A DNA stretch of 9,713 bases, from NCBI GenBank assembly GCA_003697085.1, contig RFFU01000113.1, positions 1 to 9,713 on the forward strand. Reading direction: 5' to 3'. Position 1 is the first letter of the stretch. Every line of letters begins with the position of its first letter. This document shows positions 1 through 6,822 of the stretch, piece after piece. The DNA is from Candidatus Hydrogenedentota bacterium. Its GTDB lineage: Bacteria; UBA8481; J006. A program made the translations under genes and the position numbers. A model generated the notes under the pieces. That model ran no database searches. It was not told where the DNA came from and saw only the letters and a list, made by a program, of their open reading frames with translations.

Positions 1-642
1 AACAACACCATTGCCGGAACGCAATGGACCGTCTTCCCCGAGACCGGAAACGTTCCCCTGGTGGCCGATATGTCCTCCGATATTCTTTCCCGTCCGATCG
101 ATCTTTCGCGGTTCGGGCTGATCTTCGCGGGGGCCCAGAAGAACCTCGGCCCGGCCGGCGTCACCCTCGTGATTATCCGCAAAGACCTCTCCGATCGCGC
201 TCCCGACGATCTTCCGACGATGCTCGATTATCGCACTCACATCAAGGCCCGTTCTCTCTACAATACTCCGCCCACCTACGGCATCTACCTCGTCGGCCTC
301 GTCATGAAATGGATCAAGAACGAGGGGGGACTGGTCGAGATCGCCCGGCGCAATGAAAACAAGGCCCGTACGCTCTACGAAGCCGTCGACTCTCTTGATT
401 TCTACTACTGTCCGGTGGAAAAAGAGAGTCGTTCACGGATGAATGTTGTCTTTCGCATCACGGGAGACGACGAGGAATTGGAAAAGCGATTCGTAACCGA
501 AGCCAAAGCAGCCGGCTTGTGCGGGCTGAAAGGCCACCGGTCGGTCGGGGGGCTGCGAGCCTCGATCTACAATGCCGTTTCCGAGGCCGCCGTCGAGGCC
601 CTGGTTTCCTTTATGAAAGACTTCGCGGCCAGGAATGGTTGA
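1..642 (+). CDS. serC: Phosphoserine aminotransferase, C-terminal part (5' end outside window)
   Basis: This enzyme converts 3-phosphohydroxypyruvate and glutamate to O-phosphoserine and 2-oxoglutarate with PLP, the second step of serine synthesis in the cytoplasm. The frame is open from base 1, and 213 codons precede the TGA at 640-642. The visible part begins with NNTIAGTQW, typical of the family just before the cofactor lysine. The PLP lysine lies in GAQKNLGPAG, with its codon at 139-141. Near the C-terminus is the substrate-binding signature HRSVGGLRASIYNA, at about 535-576. About 166 residues follow the lysine, as in E. coli SerC (about 362 aa), so roughly 150 N-terminal residues are missing to the left. 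The GTG and ATG codons near 61-72 are internal. The phosphatase gene begins 12 bp after the stop, so the two may be co-transcribed. Confidence 0.95.
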   Translation, partial: NNTIAGTQWTVFPETGNVPLVADMSSDILSRPIDLSRFGLIFAGAQKNLGPAGVTLVIIRKDLSDRAPDDLPTMLDYRTHIKARSLYNTPPTYGIYLVGLVMKWIKNEGGLVEIARRNENKARTLYEAVDSLDFYYCPVEKESRSRMNVVFRITGDDEELEKRFVTEAKAAGLCGLKGHRSVGGLRASIYNAVSEAAVEALVSFMKDFAARNG

Positions 643-654
643 CGATCCGCCGAA

Positions 655-1908
655 ATGATTCGACGCCTCGTGTCACTCCTGCACCGCGATTACTGGTTGA
701 TCCCTTCGCTCGGTACCGTTCTCGCGGCATTTCTTTTGGCCCTCTCCCCTCCCGCCACCTTCGCTCCCGCTCCCGCAGCCGACTTTCCCGAGGTTCCTCC
801 CGGCCTCACCCCGGTTACCCGCTACCCTCCCATCGACGGGTACGAAGTCGAGAACGTCGTCTTCATGATCGGCGATGGTCTGGGGTTCAATGAAATCGCT
901 TTGGCACGGATTCGGGCCGGACTCTACGATACCGGACTTCATATGGAACAGTTCCCTGTTCTCGGTCTCCAAAAGAATCGCACGATCGACGGCCTTCTCA
1001 CCCGCTCCGGCGCCGCCGGAACCGCTCTGGCAGCGGGAATCAAAACCCGCAACAACTTCATCGGAATGCTTCCCACGGGTGAGACAGTCATCTCCCTTCT
1101 CGAAGCTGCCCATTTTCACGGGATGAAAACGGGAATTGTCGTGACGTCGAGTGTGACCCACGCGACTCCGGCCGCCTTTTACGCTCACATCCACGACCGT
1201 CATCTTCAGGACACGATCGCTTTCGATCTCGCCCGTGTCTCCCCTGATGTCATCCTCGGCGGCGGACGGGCCTATCTTCTCCCCTCGGGTCGTCTCGATG
1301 GTCGCCGTACCGATGGAATCGACTTCGCGAAACGTTTCGCCGCCGCCGGTTATCGTGTCCTGCTCGATCCCAGAGATTGGAGCCGCGCCGACCGCCTACC
1401 GCTTCTGGGTCTCTTCGCGGAGGATGGATTGACGACGTTACCTCCGGAACCGTCGTTGGCCGAGATGACCGCGCGCGCGCTGGCGCTACTGAACCGCTCC
1501 GGTTCGCGGTTTTTTCTCATGGTCGAGGGGAGTCAGATCGATTGGGCGGGGCATCGCAACGATGAAGAATACCTCGTCCGCCAAGTGCTTCTCTTCGACG
1601 AGGCCGTTGATCAGGCGGCACGTTTCGCCGCGCGCGACCGTCGGACTCTGGTCATCGTCACCGCCGACCACGAAACGGGCGGCCTTGCACTTCTCGAGAA
1701 GGAATCCGATCCTGATGACGCCCGGGCCGCATGGACCACCCGCGACCATACCATCGCTCCGGTTCCCATCTTCGCTTACGGCCCCGGAGCCGAGCGTTTT
1801 TCCGGCCTTCTCGACAATACCGAGATCGCCCGGGAAATCGCGAGGCTGTTGGGAGGTTCCGTCGAGCCGAAACGCGGAATAACGACGCTGCTGTTCGAGT
1901 CCGGGTAA
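655..1908 (+). CDS. Alkaline phosphatase family protein, exported or membrane-anchored
   Basis: A 417-residue member of the PhoA/Bacillus-type alkaline phosphatase family, which hydrolyses phosphomonoesters with two Zn and one Mg. Residues 1-13 are basic and about 14-31 hydrophobic, followed by an Ala/Pro-rich stretch, so it is exported or N-terminally anchored. Metal and active-site motifs run in family order: IGDG with Asp74, the nucleophile Ser118 in TRSGAAGTALAAG, THATPA (His169, Thr171), EGSQIDWAGH (Glu291, Asp296, His300), TADHETGG (Asp338, His339) and RDHT (His365). All expected ligands are therefore present. The oddity is Arg117, where the family normally has Asp before the nucleophilic Ser. 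The ATG at 655 is the first after the serC stop and places the signal segment correctly, but I see no good Shine-Dalgarno before it. It is slightly shorter than typical PhoA (about 450-470 aa). The export signal argues against a role as the cytoplasmic phosphoserine phosphatase, despite the serC neighbour. Confidence 0.9.
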   Translation: MIRRLVSLLHRDYWLIPSLGTVLAAFLLALSPPATFAPAPAADFPEVPPGLTPVTRYPPIDGYEVENVVFMIGDGLGFNEIALARIRAGLYDTGLHMEQFPVLGLQKNRTIDGLLTRSGAAGTALAAGIKTRNNFIGMLPTGETVISLLEAAHFHGMKTGIVVTSSVTHATPAAFYAHIHDRHLQDTIAFDLARVSPDVILGGGRAYLLPSGRLDGRRTDGIDFAKRFAAAGYRVLLDPRDWSRADRLPLLGLFAEDGLTTLPPEPSLAEMTARALALLNRSGSRFFLMVEGSQIDWAGHRNDEEYLVRQVLLFDEAVDQAARFAARDRRTLVIVTADHETGGLALLEKESDPDDARAAWTTRDHTIAPVPIFAYGPGAERFSGLLDNTEIAREIARLLGGSVEPKRGITTLLFESG

Positions 1909-1983
1909 AGGGGGGCAATAAAACTCGCATATCAGCGCACCTGCGGACTCGAGAATCCGCGCTTCCCATATTCGTGAATCCGT

Positions 1984-2010
1984 CTGGGGGCGAAAGAACC
2001 CGCACTCCAG
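1984..2010. terminator. Possible hairpin between convergent genes
   Basis: The 108-bp gap 1909-2016 separates the converging phosphatase and NTE-like genes. It contains an inverted repeat: CTGGGG (1984-1989) pairs with CTCCAG (2005-2010) with one G-T pair, and after a bulged A continues with GCG (1990-1992) to CGC (2001-2003) around an 8-nt loop. A weaker stem, GCGGA/TCCGC, lies at 1943-1947 and 1956-1960. Neither has a T-tract on either strand, so intrinsic termination is not clearly supported. Nothing else is visible in this gap. Confidence 0.3.
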
Positions 2011-2016
2011 AAATTC

Positions 2017-3999
2017 CTATCCCACGAGATTTCGAATTTCCGGTAAGAGAGCCCGCGTTGCGCGCGCTCCCGCTTCGATGAATCGCGGCGCGGAATCGAA
2101 ATCGACCCAGTGGAGTTCCGGAAGCCATGGACAAATCACAACTCCCGCTCCCTCGCACGTCTCCTCCGCCACCGCCGATTCGAGAAATTGATGGGCCCGA
2201 ACGATGATATCGACGATATTCGGAATGTCCGCGTCGCTGTATCCCATCACCGTCTCGGCCAGAGGTTTCTTCTTCCGAAAGACCCGTTTTCTTCCCGGAG
2301 GTTCGACACTCCGAAAGGCCTCGAGGGTGGGGATCGCGTTTACGGCAATAATCCGTTTGACGCCGGCATCCCGCAGGACCTGCACGGGAACGGGTCTCAC
2401 GACGGCGCCGTCGATCAACCGCCGTCCCTTCCATTCCACAGGAGGCAGGACACCCGGGATCGACATCGACCCTCTGACCGCCGGACCGACCTTCCCGCGA
2501 TCGATGACGATCTCATGACCGGTATCGACGTCGGCGGCCACGACACGCAACGGAATCCTCAACTCCGGAAAGAGAATTTCCCCGAAGACCCGATCGACGA
2601 ATGCGTCGATCTTCCTTCCGCGCATCAGCGAAGCCGAGGGGGGGAAGGAGAGATCCCAAAAAGAGAAAAAGTCTCTGCGGCGCAGGCGGCGCCCCATTCG
2701 TTCGAGCGCGGCGGCGGTGCGGCCGGCCGCCCACATTCCCGCGATCACCGCTCCGATCGAGGTTCCCGCCAAAAGATCCACCGGGATTCCTTCCTCCTCG
2801 AGCACGCGTAACACGCCGACGTGAGCCGTTCCGCGCGCCGCACCCGCCGACAAGGCCACTCCGACGGCACGCCCCGTGAGAAAGCGCGCAGTCCGGCGCA
2901 CGGCCTCCGAGTACCGCGTCTCGGGCGCGTTCACGACCGCCATCGTCTCTTCCTCCGGCAACTCCTCCAACGTCTCCGCCACCCTCCCTCCCAATCGCTC
3001 CTCGATCTCCTCCAATCGCGCGCGATCCTGGTGATTCACTCGGCTCAAAACAACTCGCACGTCTCCCGGCAGTTTCTTGAGCAGATTCGTGGTTCGATCG
3101 AGATCTCTCTGCCGCGGCGAGCTGACCACGACAGTGACATCGGCGTGTTCGAGAAATTCCCAGGTACTACCATCCATCACCGGCGGAAGATCAACGATGA
3201 TGTGGCGAAATCGGCCGGAGAGGCTTGAGAGAAGCGGGGAGACACCGGCGGCGTCCTCCGGGACGTTCGACCGATGGACGACCCGGAGCACCTCGAATCC
3301 CTCCTCGTGTCTCTGCCCCTTCTCCCCCGCAATGTCGCGCCCTTCAATATCGAGGTTCTTGAGTTGAAGGAGAGGGAGATTCTTGCTGAAAGAGAAGAAG
3401 CCGAGCCGCCTCCGTTCCTCGCGAGTAACATCGATAAGAAGCGTCGGCTGTCCGATCTCGCGCATCAAGGCCGCGGCGAGATTCGCCGCGAACCGTGTCT
3501 TCCCCACCCCGGCCGGTCCCGAAAAAACCGCGATCACCAATGTTCTTCTCCGATGCTCCGTCACATGAACGGCGGCGAGCCGACGCGAGGCCTGGCGCAT
3601 CAGATTCACGGCGAAGGTCGCGCTCTTTTCCAAAACCTCGCGGAGAAACTCGTGAGGAAGAACGAAGAGAACGGCATCGTGCCGCACAACTGCCGCGAAG
3701 AAAGAAGGAAGATTCCCGAGCAGGTTGAGATCGCCGATTGTGTCGCCCCGGTGGAGCCGCGCTTGAAACGTCCCGGCGCGGCTCAGCTCGACCTCTCCCG
3801 CCAAAAGAATCCCGAGGTCCTCCACCGGGGCTCCTTCTTCGAGATAGACCTGCCCGCGCTCCAAACGGCGGACTTTCCCGCGATGGGCAATCTCCTCCCG
3901 CAAATCAGGTTCGATACCGTCAAAGAGGGGAAGCCGCGCGAGAACCTTTTGCAACTCCTTCGGCGTAAATTCCTCGCCCGCCTTCGAATTCTTTCCCAT
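2017..3999 (-). CDS. Patatin-like (NTE family) phospholipase/esterase with N-terminal cNMP-binding-like and MinD/CpsD-like P-loop domains
   Basis: A 660-residue, three-module protein. Residues about 18-145 form a cyclic-nucleotide-binding-like fold. Residues about 152-375 form a P-loop domain of ParA/MinD/CpsD type, with Walker A GPAGVGKT (161-168) and a Walker-B-like HIIVDLPP (266-273). Residues about 378-655 form a patatin domain with an oxyanion loop AGAARG (385-390), nucleophile elbow GTSIG (Ser414) and catalytic Asp530 in IDGA, so the Ser-Asp dyad is intact. The family hydrolyses membrane lipids or lysophospholipids. cNMP followed by patatin is the architecture of neuropathy target esterase and bacterial relatives. 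The start at 3999 is chosen because it overlaps the comM stop (TAATG) and has GGAG upstream. A longer open frame to 4470 exists but is only a shadow of comM. The cNMP pocket lacks its Glu and Arg. The true substrate is unknown. Confidence 0.9.
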   Translation of the reverse strand: MGKNSKAGEEFTPKELQKVLARLPLFDGIEPDLREEIAHRGKVRRLERGQVYLEEGAPVEDLGILLAGEVELSRAGTFQARLHRGDTIGDLNLLGNLPSFFAAVVRHDAVLFVLPHEFLREVLEKSATFAVNLMRQASRRLAAVHVTEHRRRTLVIAVFSGPAGVGKTRFAANLAAALMREIGQPTLLIDVTREERRRLGFFSFSKNLPLLQLKNLDIEGRDIAGEKGQRHEEGFEVLRVVHRSNVPEDAAGVSPLLSSLSGRFRHIIVDLPPVMDGSTWEFLEHADVTVVVSSPRQRDLDRTTNLLKKLPGDVRVVLSRVNHQDRARLEEIEERLGGRVAETLEELPEEETMAVVNAPETRYSEAVRRTARFLTGRAVGVALSAGAARGTAHVGVLRVLEEEGIPVDLLAGTSIGAVIAGMWAAGRTAAALERMGRRLRRRDFFSFWDLSFPPSASLMRGRKIDAFVDRVFGEILFPELRIPLRVVAADVDTGHEIVIDRGKVGPAVRGSMSIPGVLPPVEWKGRRLIDGAVVRPVPVQVLRDAGVKRIIAVNAIPTLEAFRSVEPPGRKRVFRKKKPLAETVMGYSDADIPNIVDIIVRAHQFLESAVAEETCEGAGVVICPWLPELHWVDFDSAPRFIEAGARATRALLPEIRNLVG

Positions 4000-4014
4000 T
4001 ACAACGGTAACTCC
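3997..4014 (-). promoter_or_regulatory. TAATG stop/start overlap with upstream GGAG: translational coupling
   Basis: The comM stop TAA (4001-3999) shares one base with the ATG (3999-3997) of the NTE-like gene. A GGAG complementary to 16S rRNA lies at 4014-4011, inside the end of comM, with an 11-nt spacer. This fixes the start of the downstream gene and implies reinitiation or coupled translation. Confidence 0.7.
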
Positions 4015-5597
4015 AACGTCCGGAACCGCACCGCCTCCGCGATATGCTCCTCCTTGACCTCGGCGCTTGCGGCCAGATCCGCCAAAGTCCGCGCCACACG
4101 TTCGACCCGATCGGCGCCTCGCGCCGAAAGCCCGACCCGGTCGACGGCATCGCGAAGGAGCCTGCGCGCAGCGGAGGTCAGGGCCGCATAGCGTTTGAAA
4201 CTCCTCGCCGCCACCGTGGCGTTCGTCTTCTCTCGACAACGCCGGTATCTGCTCGCTTGCCGCTGCCGCGCCTCGAGCACCTGCGCCCGGTACCGCGCCG
4301 ATGAGATTCCAGGGGCTCCGCCCGAGGTCTCGTCGTACGATCTTCGCGGCACCGTAACTTGAATGTCGATCCGGTCGAGAAGCGGGCCGGAGAGCCGGCG
4401 GCGATAACGCTCCACTTCCCCCGGGGAACAACGGCACGGCCGATCGCTTCCCGCGAACCCACAGGGACAAGGGTTCATCGCAGCGACCAGCATTACACGC
4501 GAGGGAAAGACGGCCGTCATCCGCGCCCGAGTCACCGTAACGAAACCATCCTCGAGCGGCATCCGCAAAGACTCGAGCAGTTCCCGGCGAAACTCCGGAA
4601 GTTCATCGAGAAAGAGCACGCCGCGGTGGGCTAAGGAAACCTCGCCGGGACGCAACGGATTCCCGCCCCCGACGAGGCCGGGGACGGAAACGGAATGGTG
4701 AGGAGCGCGAAAGGGAGGAAGACGCGAGAGGCCCCGCCGCGTCAGCCCGGCGACCGAGTGAATGCGAATCTTTTCGATCACGGCGTTCCCGGAGAGCGGG
4801 GGAAGAATCGTGGGGATTCTCCGTGCAATCATCGTTTTTCCGGAACCGGGCGGTCCGATCATCAGCAGATTGTGCCCTCCGGCGGCGGCTGCAACTGCCG
4901 CGCGGCACGCCGCCTTCTGCCCCCGTACCTCCTGAAAGTCCACCTCGTCCTCCCCGGCTTCCGGCAATTCCGGTTGCGCGACGGGACATCCCTCGTTACC
5001 CAGAATGATCTCAACAGCCTCGCGCAACGTTTCCGCCCCGTACACCTTCACGGAGGGCACCAGGGCCGCCTCCTCCGCCACCTCCGCCGGAAGCAACAGC
5101 CGCCGGCCCAGATCCTCCGCGGCCGCGGCATAGTTCAGCGCTCCACTGATGCCCCGCAACCGCCCGTCCAATGCCAACTCCCCGCAGACACACCAAGACC
5201 GAAGTTTCTCGCAGGGGATGATCCCAACCGCCGAAAGAATCGCAAGAGCAATGGGAAGATCGAGCGCGGAACCTTCCTTCCGAACATCCGCCGGAGCGAG
5301 ATTCACGATGAACCGTTTCCGCGGCACACGGAAACCGCTCCGGCGAAGCGCCGACCGAACCCGCTCCTCGGATTCCTTGACCGAGGGAGACGGAAGCCCA
5401 ACGAGACGGATTCCCGGTAATCCTCCCGTCGTCACGACCTCGACCGCCACCGGAACAGGTTCGATTCCTTGCAACACCGCCGTGGAACAGCTCGCCAGCG
5501 GCGTCCCCGTCAGGACGGGTTCCTCCCCCGACTCTTCCTCGAACTCCCTTTCCTCCGCCTCTTCTTCCTCTCCTTCATACGGCCGAGCGCCCGACAT
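3999..5597 (-). CDS. comM: YifB/ComM-family Mg-chelatase-like AAA+ ATPase
   Basis: A 532-residue cytoplasmic ATPase. ComM is known as a hexameric branch-migration helicase that helps integrate DNA in natural transformation, but the family also occurs in bacteria not known to be transformable. The ChlI-like N-terminal domain spans about 38-205, with conserved VGLPSPSVKESEERVR and VNLAPADVRKEGS. The AAA+ core has Walker A GPPGSGKT (248-255), Walker B GVLFLDE (326-332) and GPLLDRID (404-411). A Cys cluster, NPCPCG and PCRC (Cys377, 379, 388, 390), is the family's putative metal site. The C-terminal domain (about 430-530) is complete. The ATG at 5597 lies 8 bp after the HD-GYP stop and gives an acidic, Glu-rich extension of about 35 residues before the usual family start near VLQGIE. 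No other ATG fits. There is only a distant GAGG upstream, so the start is less certain than the family call. The symbol is given by family similarity. Confidence 0.92.
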   Translation of the reverse strand: MSGARPYEGEEEEAEEREFEEESGEEPVLTGTPLASCSTAVLQGIEPVPVAVEVVTTGGLPGIRLVGLPSPSVKESEERVRSALRRSGFRVPRKRFIVNLAPADVRKEGSALDLPIALAILSAVGIIPCEKLRSWCVCGELALDGRLRGISGALNYAAAAEDLGRRLLLPAEVAEEAALVPSVKVYGAETLREAVEIILGNEGCPVAQPELPEAGEDEVDFQEVRGQKAACRAAVAAAAGGHNLLMIGPPGSGKTMIARRIPTILPPLSGNAVIEKIRIHSVAGLTRRGLSRLPPFRAPHHSVSVPGLVGGGNPLRPGEVSLAHRGVLFLDELPEFRRELLESLRMPLEDGFVTVTRARMTAVFPSRVMLVAAMNPCPCGFAGSDRPCRCSPGEVERYRRRLSGPLLDRIDIQVTVPRRSYDETSGGAPGISSARYRAQVLEARQRQASRYRRCREKTNATVAARSFKRYAALTSAARRLLRDAVDRVGLSARGADRVERVARTLADLAASAEVKEEHIAEAVRFRTLELPL

Positions 5598-5605
5598 CCG
5601 GATGG

Positions 5606-6802
5606 TCAGAAGACCTCGTGCGGCGGAATCCCGAGGTCGCCGGGGTCGACGGGACCGGTAATGAACCGCGCATCCGAGGCCAGTTCGACGAGAAACGGTT
5701 CCTCGAGTTCGACGCCCTCGGCCGTCCGAAAGATCTTCACGACGGGCCGGATCGGACTCTGGGGATTCGAGGAGATCACGACGCCGATCTCGCCGGAATC
5801 AAGCCGTACGAAGGACCCGATCGGATAAGCGGACATTGTCTGCAGAAACGCCCGAACCACCTCGGCATCCAACGTCTCGGTGGAAGAAACCAGCAGGTGG
5901 CTCATTGCTTGGTAAGGAAGAAATTTCTTTCGGTAGGAGCGATCCGCTTGCATTGCATCGTAGATGTCACAAACGGCCACGACGCGGGCCAGGGGGTGAA
6001 TCAAGCGCCCCTTCAAGCCGTAGGGATACCCGGAGCCATCCATCCGTTCGTGATGCTGGGCGACGATCTTCATCGCGTCCCGATCGTTCGGAACCAGTTT
6101 CTCCGCCTCCCGCACGCTGTAGATCGGATGCTGGCGGATCAGTTCGAATTCTTCGTCGGTCAGCGGAGCCCGTTTGAGCCAGATGTTCTTGTCCACCTTC
6201 ATCATTCCCAGATCGATGAGAAGCCCGCCGTAGGCCAGCGAGAAGAGTTCGCGTTTCGAAAGCCCCATCGTGATCCCCACGACGACCGAAAGCACCGCCA
6301 CGTGGACCGAGTGCGCGAAGAGATACGTGTCGTAATCGAGGATCGTTGTTAGAGAAATCATAATCTCCCGTTCCCGCGACGATTCCTCCACGATCGAAGC
6401 CGCCATCTTCTTCAGTCGCTCGGCATCGACCGCTGTCCTGGGCTCCTCGATCTTCGTCAAGAGATTCTTCGCCTCGGCGCGGATCCAGAGCCCGAGGTCG
6501 TAGATCTTGCGCTTCTTCAATTCCCGCGCCTCGCGGCTCAACAAGGCCTTCCGTCGCCGGCGGCGGCGCCGTTCCTCCTCTTCCCTTCGCTCTTCTTCCG
6601 GAACCTCGATCAATATCTCCTCGATCCCCCACAAATCCAAAAGATCGATCAGGTGCGGCGTCAGCACGGCCCCCTCCTCCACCAGCATATTCCCCTCCCG
6701 CGTATGGACCGCCTCCACCAACTTCATTCCCGGCTCCGCTTTTCGGAGGTCGATCCGTGCCCCGCGCGTCGGATCCGATCGGTCGTTCGCATTCTGAACC
6801 AT
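5606..6802 (-). CDS. HD-GYP-family protein with a degenerate HD motif
   Basis: A 398-residue cytoplasmic protein. HD-GYP domains are phosphodiesterases that hydrolyse cyclic-di-GMP or related dinucleotides using a bi- or trinuclear metal centre. Residues about 15-66 match the small N-terminal module common in this family (PGMKLVEAV...LLDLWGIEEI). A very basic/acidic linker follows (about 68-100, with eight consecutive Arg). The HD-GYP core runs from about 155 to 330: AHSVHVA (His164), LLIDLG (196-197), RQHP (His225), HHERMDGSGYP (250-260) and DIYDA (279-283). A conserved C-terminal tail follows (about 328-395). The first residue of the HD pair is Ile196 instead of His, with only Asp197 kept, so catalysis may be lost or altered. 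No membrane segment or receiver domain is seen. A strong ribosome-binding site fixes the start. It sits 20 bp after the lipoprotein gene and 8 bp before comM. Confidence 0.92.
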   Translation of the reverse strand: MVQNANDRSDPTRGARIDLRKAEPGMKLVEAVHTREGNMLVEEGAVLTPHLIDLLDLWGIEEILIEVPEEERREEEERRRRRRRKALLSREARELKKRKIYDLGLWIRAEAKNLLTKIEEPRTAVDAERLKKMAASIVEESSREREIMISLTTILDYDTYLFAHSVHVAVLSVVVGITMGLSKRELFSLAYGGLLIDLGMMKVDKNIWLKRAPLTDEEFELIRQHPIYSVREAEKLVPNDRDAMKIVAQHHERMDGSGYPYGLKGRLIHPLARVVAVCDIYDAMQADRSYRKKFLPYQAMSHLLVSSTETLDAEVVRAFLQTMSAYPIGSFVRLDSGEIGVVISSNPQSPIRPVVKIFRTAEGVELEEPFLVELASDARFITGPVDPGDLGIPPHEVF

Positions 6803-6807
6803 CCGTT

Positions 6808-6817
6808 TCCTCTCCTC
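6808..6817 (-). promoter_or_regulatory. Strong Shine-Dalgarno for the HD-GYP gene
   Basis: On the minus strand a purine-rich GAGGAGAGGA ends 5 nt before the ATG at 6802. It is the best ribosome-binding site in the window, lies in the 20-bp gap after the lipoprotein stop, and supports independent efficient initiation within the operon. Confidence 0.7.
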
Positions 6818-6822
6818 GTCTC

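Noticed and set aside
655-1908. Alkaline phosphatase as the missing phosphoserine phosphatase for SerC
   Set aside because: Adjacency is suggestive, but the N-terminal export or anchor segment places the protein outside the cytoplasm, and the fold is PhoA-like, not the HAD fold of SerB.
3274-4191. Plus-strand open frame of 305 codons
   Set aside because: It is antisense to the cNMP and P-loop domains of the NTE-like gene, whose motifs are clear. Long antisense frames are common at this GC content.
4000-4470. In-frame upstream extension of the NTE-like gene to an ATG at 4470
   Set aside because: The extra 157 residues lie within comM and read as Arg/Gly/Pro-rich shadow sequence. The TAATG overlap with GGAG upstream gives a much better start at 3999.
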